NCBI GenBank assembly: GCA_013365325.1
Contig: JABVXV010000145.1
Location: 83,132-147,131, forward strand
Origin: Dipetalonema caudispina
Taxonomy: Eukaryota; Nematoda; Chromadorea; Rhabditida; Onchocercidae
Length of the DNA stretch: 64,000 nucleotides
Direction of reading: 5' to 3'
Below the pieces are notes generated by a model. It ran no database searches, was not told the origin of the DNA, and was given only the letters and a program-made list of their open reading frames with translations. Positions 23,587 to 34,653 of the stretch are shown here, piece by piece. Numbering within the stretch: the stretch's first letter is position 1; every line of letters starts with the position of its first letter. Made by a program: the position numbers and the translations under genes.

Positions 23587-26500
23587 ATGATACGAATTGG
23601 AAATCACGTTGTTATCCAGAAAATGGGAGGTGAACATTTACGCGTGTGCAAAATAAATCGAAAAACCAAAATTTTGATCGAAAAATTACGATTCGAAATT
23701 GATGGTGCAATTGACCAACCGTACGGATTGTTTGAGGTAATTTTGTTGTATAGTGCTATTCGAATTCATTTTATGATTGGGTCTTGAATTTACTAAATTT
23801 CCAGCATATTAGTTTTGATATTTCAACTTCGCATACTTCGATAGGTTCCGGTCGATACAGTAGAGTATGTCTGCTTGGTTTAATTCATACAGTTTAGGTT
23901 TCCGCTGGAAAGTTAACACGTGTCGCACCAGAAAGCATTACGGATATTGCTGCTGCATTCGATTTTGGTATGATCTGGCATGAAATTTATAATACTGCCG
24001 CACATTAACTTTGAAAATAATTCTTATCCTTATTTGAATAATTTAAAGGAAGAAATGATTTTATAGCTAGCTCAAGAATCATGTTTGGGATTCAGTTATA
24101 ATTAGTTCACCTTAGAGTCAGACATTTCAAAAGGACATACTGCATTGAATGACTCTTGTCATTTTTGTTAAACTTATCGCAGTTTTTTTTTGTTTACTTC
24201 TTTAGAAACTTTCACTTCTTATAAATCTATTACTTAGTCCTATTGCATTACTGCAATAAGTTCTATATTTACAGATACAGTTAGCACAAGTTCATCATCC
24301 AAATTAAATGGCATCGGTGATACACCGAACGTCTGCCGATCATCAGTAGGAGAAGCAGGTAGCGCAAATGCGGCGCAAACAAGACAGAAAGTGACGCAGG
24401 ATGAAATAATCAAAATGAAAGATACAGGCGTACCAGCGGAGCAGTTGGTAATGTTAGTGCATTATTGAATATTTGGTCAAAAACAGAAATTTGGGTAACA
24501 GCCGCTGGCACACATATTGAACATAAAGCTTTATCCAAATTGCTCATTCACTCATCAACGTAAATGATAAGAAAGGAAAAAGAGGCCAATAGGCTATTCT
24601 AATGAAAAATGGACAAATAAAGATATTGTTGAATCCTAAATTGGGTTTTACATGTTAAAACCTAGGTGACTGTTAGATTTTAAATCTTTTTCTTCTTTTT
24701 TGATACTAAAATTCAGAGGCAACTTAGGAAGTTTTTAGCATGGATGGAGATGTGAATGGTCACCATTTGTCATTCCTCAGTGAACTTTATTGTCAAATGT
24801 TTGTCGAACGTTTCGAATATTTAGTGTGTCTATCTTTAGCTTTAACTTTTGCAATCCAATTCAATCTTCTTCACTCCGAAACTCTTGGATCTTATAGAAA
24901 AGAATTTATAGATAGCAAGATTGGTCGATGGTAGTGCATCATTTTTTGAACGCACGGTTTACTCACAAAATAAATATATCAATAAGAAAGCGAAGAAACA
25001 TTCAGATCACGTTTACCTGTTAAAACCAACTTTACGCTTAGTTGCTGAATCTTATTATAAAAAAGATCCTGAAAGAGTCGCACATCTCAGGTATGATTTG
25101 GTTTCACTGTAGGCCATAATAACTTAAGAAAGAATGTAAATATTAGAAAATGTTTTTATGTAGCCGGAGCTCTCTATTATAAATTAATAATACCACTTTT
25201 GTTGGAACAAGAGTGTTTTATATCAAAACGTGATAGCGGTGGCATTACCATATTTACATTGCTTATCAGTGGTATTAAGCATTAACTCAGGTTTAAAATG
25301 CTTATCCAGACGCTGCTAACTAATCAGTAAAAAATGATTGATATGAGTTTTGTTTCATATTCAGAATCGATTTGTTATCTCATCTGCTGGCTCTTAGTGG
25401 TATACACTACGGTTCACGTTGTGTTGTTTTCGAGCAGTGTTTGGGTTTGCTGACATCGGCCATAATGACACGTCTGGGTGGATCAGGAGCCTGTATTCAT
25501 TTACATCGTGGAAATATTGCACAAGCGATTCCATGTGTTGATAGTATGGATTTTGATAAAGAGGTTTGTTTTTGTGATATATATAAGTCTCAGAGTTTCC
25601 CGTTGAGAATTTGGAGATTTTCCGGTGAAGTCGTTTTGTCACAGTGGTTTACTGGAGAATTTTTTCCTTCATTTTGGGATTCAAGATATTTCAATTTTTT
25701 CTTTTCAGATTAGTTCAGTTTTTTTGCCGTTGTGTATATCCAGTTTGTTGGAAGAGTCTGTGGAAGAAACTGAAGAACCTTTAAATTTTGTTGCAAAACA
25801 ATTCATCACAGTGGGAACCTATGATAAAAAACAGGACTCAGTAATGGGAATGGATGAAGGAGAAAGTTTGTCCAATAAGGATGAAGAAGCAGAAAAACAG
25901 GGGAAAGAAGACGACGAAAACATTGCACTCGGAGACGATGGAGGGGAAGTAAGCGATTGTTTTGGAATTGCTCAACTGGAAACAAGTTTGAAAAAAACTT
26001 CGAAATTTAAATTCTTTTCAGGATTCATCGACAGTTACTGATAGTTTATTAGAAAGAAAAGTAGAAAGACAGCGTCTGCAGAGACGAGCATGGCAGTTAA
26101 TGCGAAATGGTGACATTGAAATATTATTTATTGCTAGTAAGAATATCAATCCGGTGGAAATTTTGGAAAGAACGTGGTCATCGTTGCGTCTATCATCAAC
26201 AGTTGTTATTTATTGTCCGATCGCCGAAGTAAATAAGTTTTTTTATTAGCTGCTGAAAAACTGAGGAGAAGGGCTGGCAGGGATAGCGGGACGTCAGATG
26301 TTGTAGTAAGTTTATTGCTTATCAATAACCTTACATTAATTACTTTTTACTTGATTCTGTCAGTGTTGATCATTTTGCAAATGATCCGTGTCCGTACTTT
26401 ACCTCCTTTCATTCATTTCACGCAGTTTATAATTCATTGATGCGCTTGATCACTGGTTATCGTTCACCCTTGATGCTGCATGTACTGGATGCATACAAGT

Positions 26501-26797
26501 GTCTTTGCAGTCACTTGCTCATTAATTTGAAACTTATTAGTTTGAAAACATTACTGAAGTTCTTAGTGATATTTCCAGATTTGAAATATGTTCTGTGAAT
26601 TACTGTAAGCATTTTTTCTCCTTCAGCCATTATATTCTGCATATCACTGGTTGAAAGCAAAGCATGCGGTACAAGTGCACATTGTGGATGCTTTTTATCG
26701 TAGTCATCAGGTCATACAAGATCGTTCGCATCCGATCATGCAACAGTTTATCACCGGTGGTGTCATTCTCTCGGCAGTCAAAGTGGAACAACGATGA
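23587..26797 (+). CDS. TRMT6: tRNA (adenine-58-N1)-methyltransferase non-catalytic subunit TRM6
   Basis: Partner of the catalytic subunit TRM61; together they place m1A58 in the T-loop of tRNAs, including initiator tRNA, in the nucleus. This subunit binds tRNA and lacks catalytic residues. Eight exons chain in frame to 462 residues: 23587-23736, 23898-23967, 24275-24447, 24912-25090, 25365-25563, 25709-25948, 26022-26228 and 26627-26797. Family landmarks are GNHVVIQKMGGEHLRVCKI at the N-terminus, QDEIIKMKDTG, SQNKYINKKAKKH, HVYLLKPTLRLVAESYYKK, ALSGIHYGSRCVVFEQCLG, MTRLGGSGACIHLHRGN and HPIMQQFITGGVILSAVKV. An acidic Glu/Asp-rich linker fills the middle of exon 6, as in human TRMT6 (about 497 residues). 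It lies 2.9 kb downstream of epc-1 on the same strand; the gap is long for an operon. Confidence 0.93.
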
Positions 26798-28820
26798 TCA
26801 TTTTTCAGATTTGAATTTGATTCGTGCATTGGACTTTATTAAATTTTGTATGAAATTTAAAGGGTAATTTTAAAATTGCCTGTCTTCCCTCAGTTTACTT
26901 AACATGGATGGTTCGTAAAATTTATTTTGAATTTGAAAAGAGAGTGTTTAATTAGTTATGTTTAATTCAGTATTTCGTGCCTGACTGTTAAGCATGTTTC
27001 GTGTTAAAATAAATTTATTATTGAGTGAAATGGTTTCATGAATGGAAATGATCGGAACCTAATATGTCGAATGAAGAAAGAATTGTTTTCAGTCTGTTAT
27101 CAAGGAAGTTACCTTCTGCATCATCGTTCAATTAAGGTAGTTTGTTTCAGAGACCAAAAAAACAAATTAGATGTTTGACACCGCAGTAAAATTGGAAATC
27201 TCCATTTCCCATCAAGTTCAGATTCATTTCTGTTACTTTCCTTCAAAGTTCTCCAAATTTCTCTTTTTTCTAATTGGATTTTGTCAAATTTGCACACAAA
27301 AAGTGAGAAATTATCCACCAAAACGGAAAGGAATTCAATTAAAAACGATAAGAACAAGTGGATATATAATGATGCGTCCCTATTTATTTACTTGGTAATC
27401 CATGCTTATTTCAATTTATGAATGCATTTAGACCTTTGTGATATTTCACCTTTTGAAGCGAAAATTTTATCGGAGCTTCTTTTTAAACGTACTGTTCTGT
27501 TCTGCATGTTGGGATCTGAGAGTAAGACAAGAAATGGCTCAACTTTTTGAATTCATCAAATGTTTTGTTTCTTTCGACCTAACTAATCTGATGTTGTCAC
27601 GCAGGCTAATCTGAACCTTTGATATCATGAATGTTCACTTATAGATATACCACCATCACCATTTATGGTCAGTTTAACAAAATTTTGGTACAAATTTATC
27701 GCTGTTTCACAGCTAACTAAATGATAGTTCTCTTTCACTTCTGTAATAAGTAAGCTTTATTCCATAGATGGAATAATGGATCCTGTTATAATTTTGAAGT
27801 CAGCAGATTATCCTTAGAAATAAAAATTGAATTCCGTTCAATTTTTCCAAAATTAAAATTAAAATCTGAAATGTCTAGGTGACCATGTCAAATTAATGAA
27901 CAGAAAAATGACCCGCTTAGAGACAAATACTTTTATGGAAATCATTTTCGCATATATCACCATTGAGGATGCTAATTAGCGCCGTGTGATTTGGGATTTT
28001 CAATGTTCTCATGAAAAATGGCATTTAGGAATGTTGTCATTCTTACATCGTAATAAAGGGTTCAGATCAGTTGCAACCTGATGAAAGAGTAAATTAATTA
28101 ATGAACGAACAAATAGAAATAAATCGTTCTTTTTTTGACATTTTTAATTCACTTTTTCTTCTCTCTTTAAACAGCACGTTACCCGAATGAAATGGGTAAA
28201 TAGTTATCAATGCATAATTTATTTTTGAATTTCAATAATGAACAACTGTGCTTGCCAGTTTGCTAGCTCATCGATAAATTAATCAGTCGATTAGTTTGCT
28301 TATAATACATTTTCGATTTCCATAAACTTTCGGCGAATTTATTGGATAGTTAAAATTTCTTTGTGTAAGAGCAAGATAAATCACTGTTATTTAGTAGTAC
28401 ATTCGAGACTTATTTGAACCTCAAGTTAATTTTAGTTTGATAAAGAAACTTTACTACTTTTAACATTGATTACATTACATTAAGGGTGAATGTTGAATTT
28501 GTTAGTGCAATCAAATCTTACTTTAAATCAATAATTTAAAAAAATTAAGGTAAGAGACACAGAGCGAACTACACCGAGCAAATTTTTTCTTGCCAAGGAC
28601 GTAAGAATGCATTAAAGAGTGTTGCAAGCCTAGGTCAGGCGAATTTATTGTCAGATATTAGCTACATAAAAGGAGAATAATTAAATAATGAAAGCTTATT
28701 GGTAATTTTAGATAGCTGAAATAAAGAAAGATCAAAGTACAAAGTACGAAATCCCAAAGTCAATTAATTAATGTCATTTCATTTTACATGAAAAGTGTTG
28801 ATGACCCGTAGGTCTTCGCA
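26798..28820. other. Intergenic region downstream of TRMT6
   Basis: AT-rich sequence with no coding evidence; I see only the TRMT6 3' flank, including AATAAA near 27007, and no organised repeat. Confidence 0.6.
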
Positions 28821-28892
28821 TGCCTCATGCTGGGATCGAACCAGCGGCCTTCTGTTTACAAGACAGACGCTCTGCCACTGAGCTAATGAGGC
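28821..28892 (-). tRNA. tRNA-Thr (anticodon UGU)
   Basis: A complete 72-base cloverleaf on the minus strand. The acceptor stem GCCTCAT pairs with ATGAGGC; the D arm is GCTC/GAGC; the anticodon arm is TCTGT-CTTGTAA-ACAGA with TGT at the centre; the T arm is GCTGG-TTCGATC-CCAGC; the discriminator is A. All stems pair perfectly and the A and B boxes are intact, so it should be functional. A run of four T follows about 27 bases downstream. There is no intron and CCA is not encoded. The anticodon would read ACA (and other ACN codons after modification). Confidence 0.96.
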
Positions 28893-29915
28893 ACTGGATA
28901 CCTAATGAAGTATATTAGATATGAATACTTCAATGACTAGTTGTTTTATAAAGAGAGAGAAGACAATAGAATTAATTAAGTATCTGAAATCTGATAAAGT
29001 TAAAAAAGTGAGTAAATTGATATATGCCAAGTAGAACTTCAAAAGATTTCTAAGAAATTTTACTAAGTTACAGAGTACTTTTCTATATATTAATTTGCTT
29101 CTAGGAATATATATAAATATATCATTCGGGTCATGTTTATTGACATATATCATTTTCTGATACGTTGTTATGTTGAATGATGGTAGCTTGATATTATACC
29201 ACTGCTTTGTTGTATTGTTCCATACATTTACTTTTCAGATCATAATTTGGGACAATGTTTAATTTGCACAGTAACTTCGATAGCAATTTTGTTTTTGCTG
29301 TTCTCAAATCATCACTTTCTATCAAGAATCGTAGATCAGTTAGCTTATGGTTTTATTGGAAACTATCAGATCATTAATTGGAAGTTAAATCGTCAAATTC
29401 GTACCATTTTTCAAAAATGTTCATTCAATAGGTATGAATAGTTTTTTACAGTGCTACCTATTCTTATCTTCAGCTCAGTGGTGGACTAATTTTTTTTTTT
29501 GCAGTAATAGATCTCACTATTTCAGTTTATAGAAAAGTGAATACTCGAATTGAAGATTAGAAGTTTTACTTTGTAATGAAACGACTACAACATTACTTCA
29601 CAATAATTAATGTTTCAAACTTTATAAGGGAAAAGCAATCTAAATCTAAAGGCCGTCATGGAACTTTCTATTCACTAAAATCGGAGTTCGATTCCAGCAA
29701 CAACATGGAATTGAGAGCAAAAATATTTTTTTGAAAAATCTAATATTCGTTACATGGAATTAATGAGTTTGTTGAAATTAGTGAGATTTCTTATCTGGCT
29801 GATAACAAATAAGAAGAAACCCTATGGAAAGTTAATGATAGATGAAGATGCATTAATTGATCCAGGTTACCGCATCAGGTAACGAACACATATGCACACA
29901 CGTTTTACAAAACGC
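28893..29915. other. Spacer between the two tRNA genes
   Basis: About 1 kb of AT-rich DNA. The open frames at 28902-29153 (minus) and 29247-29441 (plus) are hydrophobic AT-rich translations without support. A B-box-like string, GAGTTCGATTCC, occurs near 29687 but no cloverleaf forms around it. Confidence 0.6.
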
Positions 29916-29987
29916 GGGCTGAGCCGGGGATTGATCCCGGGACCTCTCGCACCCTAAGCGAGAATCATACCACTAGACCACTCAGCC
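29916..29987 (-). tRNA. tRNA-Pro (anticodon AGG)
   Basis: A 72-base cloverleaf on the minus strand. The acceptor stem GGCTGAG pairs with CTCAGCC; the anticodon stem is CTCGC/GCGAG around the loop TTAGGGT, giving AGG; the T stem is CCGGG/CCCGG; the discriminator is C, as usual for eukaryotic tRNA-Pro. The T-loop reads ATCAATC, with A instead of the usual T at position 54; this still fits the GWTCRANNC B-box. A run of four T begins 4 bases downstream, a good Pol III terminator. The A34 would be edited to inosine to read CCU, CCC and CCA. Confidence 0.95.
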
Positions 29988-30643
29988 AGTCATGACCACT
30001 TGAAGTGTCCATCCAAGAGTGAGTTCTTTAAATTAATATAAAATTTAATGAATCCTAGAGTGGACAAGCATAACGAATAATAAGAACTCACCCAATACTT
30101 CCCTCTATTGCATGTTATCTTCTCTTTCAAAACAAACTAGCAAAAAAAGTTATTTTTATATCATAAAGACTGGAGGAAATAGAAAAATTGATCGAAATCT
30201 GATGTAATAAATGATCACTTTTGCAATCAAGAATCAACTTTAATTGCCCTATTTCAATCATTTACTCAACTTCTTTTGGGAAACTGCTGGTTTAAATCAT
30301 CTTCAGTAGAATGAGTGGAATGAAATAAATGACTGCTATTATGGTCATCATTCGAGGGAAAACATGATGCTTTACCGCAGCTGAGCTACACAGCAGATAA
30401 ACAACTAAGATTAATAGCGGCACCTTTAGTATTTAGTTAAAGCCATTGTATATAGTTTTTGATCAAAACAACTCTGTTATCTTTGTTAAATTCCATCCGG
30501 AAATTATAAAAATACTATGATCATCAAGATTCTCGAACGTTGTATAAAGGAACAAGGCAGAATAGGAAGCAAAGCATTTCCTTCACACTTTGAAGTGTTA
30601 AACATTCTTAAACTATTTAAACTGGTTTGGATTTCCTAAAATT
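29988..30643. other. Intergenic region before the glycerate kinase 3' end
   Basis: AT-rich and without coding evidence. A short minus-strand string near 30370-30395 reads like a tRNA D-arm (GTAGCTCAG with flanking bases) but has no matching anticodon or T arm. Confidence 0.55.
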
Positions 30644-33207
30644 CTATCTGATATTGAGCAACAACACTTGAATATCCATGACATTTGTTCCGGAGGGCCC
30701 AAAGATGATGTGGGATTTGCCATTATTGAATTTCTTCCAGAAATTATAAGAATCATTGTCATTCAAATATCTATCAATCACTATTTTGTTCCATTGCGAT
30801 CTCTCTTCACAAATATATCGCATATCGTTGCTGGTCAGCACAGCTCCAGCTGCATCTGTTGGTCCATCTTGGCCATCGGTACCAACACTCATCAATGCAA
30901 ATTCCACTTTTTCTTGTTTGAAATCAAACTGCTCAAGGAGTTTCGAAAGTGCAGCAAGAACAATTTGTTGATTACGACCACCCTTACCGCTTCCTTTTAT
31001 GGTTACCGTACACTCACCACCAAATAACAGAGCAATTTTGTCTTAAATTGCAAAATTTTTCAAATTTCGAAATTCTTTGAATAATTAAATTCAATATTTC
31101 TCTAGTTTGATTAAATAAAAGTAAAACTTTCTATGAAACTTGACAATCTATTGCAATTTAGATACAGATGCATAATCACCTCCAGATGGTGCTGCATTAT
31201 TTGCTGACGCTATGTTCGCAGATTGCAATGCTTGATTAAATGATTTTCCTGCTATCGCTGCATTAATAACATTGGCAAGTTGAGATCCAAATGAATCAGC
31301 ATCTTCCGCAATAATCCTGCTCACCAAATGACACCGACAACCACTTTTTCTTAATAACTCGTCGACACCTAATAGTGCAATTTCATTGTTTAAAATAATC
31401 ATATTGTGAACATCGACATCCTAAAAAAGAAGATAACTTAAATGATGTCAAAAATTCCTTCTTTTATAAGTTCCGTCATTTTAAGCATACCGGTAACAAG
31501 CTTTCCAGACATGTATTGTTAAAAAGCAGTTCATTCACAAAGAAAACAAAAAGAATAACGATGGGCTATTAGACCTTCTTTCAAGAGCTCATTAAATCTT
31601 GCAAAGCTAAGACAAGTCGTAATTAAAAAGAACTTCCTCAAAATGCCAAAAAACAAGATTGTCTTCTCTTTAAAATTGAAAATAAACGATAGACAAGTGC
31701 TCACATGGACCGATTTCATTTCATGAGATTCAAGAGCAGCTTGCACCGCACTTGGTATGACATGCCAAGCATTCAATTCCTTCAAAACAGCAATTGGATC
31801 GAGCTTATTTGGAGAAGTCATTATCACAGTCGGCCCACTAGCTATAAATTCCAGTGGATCACCAACAACATCAGAAATGATAAGAGCTAAAGTCTGCAAA
31901 AACGATATACAAAGATACGGATGTTATTCCATATTACATTTATTAGTAAATGAGCGGTTATAGGCAGCTTTAAAATGTTAATTAAAATTGTAGTATTCGA
32001 TAAGATATATGCCAAACAATAACTGTCTTTACACGAGACTAAGACTTCGAAACACTTTTCAGCATAATGCTAATTCTAAATTGAAAGATTACGTTGTTAC
32101 CTTCGCAGGGTGTGCTATTTGAGCCAATTTGCCACCTTTTAATCGTGAAAGTGCTTTCCGTACAGTATTCACTAGCTTAATCTCAGCTCCTCGCGAAGTC
32201 ATAGCATTTATAGTTTTTTGTTTGTCATCAAGTGAAATAGAAGAAATTGGGGCCGAGAGAAGTGCTGAACCGCCACCTAAACCAACTACTTTAATTTTCA
32301 AACTCCGTGAAGAGCTCACATAACTGAAAGGAATTTCAGGAGATTCAAAAATTATTGACGATGAAGTTTCTAAAAAAACTAAACCTTCAATTTATCATGC
32401 TTTTACTACTACCTATCACGTTTTATTTACATTCTTCCCCTAAATAGAAATATTACTGATCTTTTAAGGAGGCAATAAAATTAAAATGAAAGAAAGACCC
32501 GAAATCAATACAAGGAAGATATCATTTGATGTTTGCAACCTTTCGGCCATTTCTTCAATCAGTCGAGCATTATTGCAAGCATCTTCATCCGGTAAGTTGT
32601 TTGTGGCACCTTCCAGAAATTTTGTCCGTAAATTTGTGTTCTTTCTGACAAAAACCTAAGTTTGTTGGAATTAAACATTAAATTAAATCGGCCCTTGGTA
32701 TTTCATCCCACCTAATTCAGTCCCCATTAAATTTGGTTGGAATTTCTCCAAAGACCGCAAGTTTCATTTCTCCTATCGATCATTTGGCAACTGGTAAAAT
32801 TGAATTCTGTCAAAACATACAATTTTTGGAGTGTGCCCCGCGGAACACTTGCAAGACCTTCAGTGATATGACCCTCTAATGCATCCTCTGCGCCACGTAC
32901 CATATCCAATGCAGCCTTACCAAAAGCGGCTAAATGAACATTGTGATTGATCCGATAAATCCGTTGTCCCACTTTGATACAACCATTTGTTAAGCACAGA
33001 TTCTAGAAATTTTTAAATCCTAGTTTTCTAGAGTTGAAAATTCTAAAAAGTTTATAAATACTACCAAGGACTAATTGCTAATTTAGCACTAAACCTAGAA
33101 AAATAACCCGTTCAAATGAGACTTACGTCTCGGACACGCTGATATGGTTGTGCAGCATTAACAGCAGCTTGAAGTGCGTGAATACAAAGATCCCGTAACT
33201 CATTCAT
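30644..33207 (-). CDS. GLYCTK: Glycerate kinase (MOFRL family)
   Basis: Phosphorylates D-glycerate, in animals to 2-phosphoglycerate, in serine and fructose catabolism. Seven exons chain in frame to 475 residues: 33127-33207, 32817-33002, 32499-32655, 32101-32276, 31705-31893, 31180-31420 and 30644-31041. Family landmarks in order: HLAAFGKAALDMVRGAEDAL, FLEGATNNLPDEDA, LVLISGGGSALLSAPI rebuilt across a splice, TVRKALSRLKGGKLAQIAHP, IISDVVGDPLEFIASGPT, LFGGECTVTIKGSGKGGRNQ, and the C-terminal MOFRL domain with SVGTDGQDGPTDAAGA, NDSYNFW and GTNVMDIQ. Human GLYCTK is about 523 residues; the difference is largely its N-terminal presequence. The ATG at 33207 follows an acceptor at 33222-33227, and a closer ATG in another frame hits a stop at once. 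With no targeting peptide, a cytosolic enzyme is likely. It diverges from NAA25. Confidence 0.93.
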
Positions 33208-33221
33208 GGCAATACATGAAC

Positions 33222-33227
33222 CTATAA
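33222..33227 (-). other. Candidate trans-splice acceptor of glycerate kinase
   Basis: TTATAG on the minus strand, 14 bases before the chosen ATG at 33207. It may instead end a leader intron from an upstream exon encoding a targeting peptide. Confidence 0.35.
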
Positions 33228-34653
33228 ATGAATCTAGATTGGTATTAAGTGCTAAATTTAACAATTAGAATATGAATGCAAAAAGCATAGCATTTGTCTC
33301 TTGCAATGAATAAATGTTCACGTTGAAAAATAAATCAATAGCTTGAGAAATAAAGATCCAGATTTGCATAGTACATGTATAGACATTTATAAAATGGAAG
33401 TAGAGATAATAAAATCACTTAATTATTTTCAAATTTGGTATCCTGAAATTAGTTGCCAAAGAAATTGACAAAATCGAAAATAAACTTGTCCAGAAATCAA
33501 GAGAAAATTAAATAAAAAGGTAAATTTTGTGGATAACAATTTTATCACATCTAATCAATCCTGCTTTTCATTTCCAACATTTACTCATTCGATTGCTCTG
33601 AATGCTATAAAATGACAAGTAGCGCAAAATGCTACTTATATTAACCGCATTATTTACGGCATAAGTTGTGCTGTCAATTTTGAATTACTCAATTACTTAC
33701 CAGAAAAATTACATTATATATATCCGACAACGTTAGAACATCATTTCTTGCGTTAAATATGGCAATATAATTACGGATAATGATTATAGCAGTATACATG
33801 GGTACAACCTAATTTTTATCATGCCATGCATATTGTAAGCAAACTACGTAAAATTATTACGTCAAATCACATAACCTGAAAAACTAGAAAGTGCTAGATA
33901 TTATCAGGTAGTATAGGTATGACAAAGAAACAATTTGTGTATTTATAGAGTGATTAAACAGAAATTCTAATATTCAAATTCGAATTTTTTATGGCAATTA
34001 AAGTGATGATGGGGAAAATTGAGAGAAAAGTCTACTTGCAAAACGAAAATTCAAAAAAAAATCAGAAAACCGGATTTAACGACGCATTTCATTCCGCGGG
34101 ACTGTCGTGCGTGGTCGGATTAAGGGATGTTTCGTTGGGATACAGCAATGGATCGGATGGTCTGGGATGTTTCTACAATTCGGTTTTGGGGTTTATTTTA
34201 TGGGTTTTTGGTGTCCGTGTGGTATCAATAGGCTGATTAGTAGGTTTTTCGAATTGTTTCATACAAACTGGTCATTGGTCATACAGTGGAACGGTTTTCC
34301 AGATTGGTGATGTAGATATCTAGCAAGATTTTGGGACAGTTTTAATTTTGAGTTAAGCCGAAGCAAAGATTTTTCTCTATGGCTGAACTAAAAGTAACAT
34401 AATATCTAGAACATCAAAGCGGCAGACTGATCAGTAAGGTAATTGAAAAGACAGATACATGGCTGTCGATGTGAACAATGGGTAAACATTGGGTAAGGTA
34501 CAAATGATTGGAATTCTTTTAACGTGACTTATCTAAATTATTGCTTCATGTAAATCATTTGCATTGTTCATTTGCTTTCAATTTTAAGCTGGCTTATATC
34601 AATTACTTGGAATTTAGCAATTGTGGAAGCTTTGGTTGGATTTGATCTGGAAG
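33228..34653. promoter_or_regulatory. Divergent intergenic region, glycerate kinase / NAA25
   Basis: About 1.4 kb between the two starts. The left half is very AT-rich; a G-rich block at about 34085-34310 lies just before NAA25 and gives rise to a spurious 81-codon open frame. An acceptor-like AATTTAG at 34611-34617 precedes the NAA25 ATG by 36 bases. I infer promoters for both genes but cannot place boxes. Confidence 0.35.

Noticed and set aside
29640..29710. B-box-like GAGTTCGATTCC near 29687
   Set aside because: The flanking stems do not pair and no acceptor or anticodon arm can be drawn.
33991..34310. Two overlapping plus-strand open frames before NAA25
   Set aside because: G-rich, low in family-like sequence, and not joined to NAA25 by phase; the NAA25 N-terminus is already complete from 34654.
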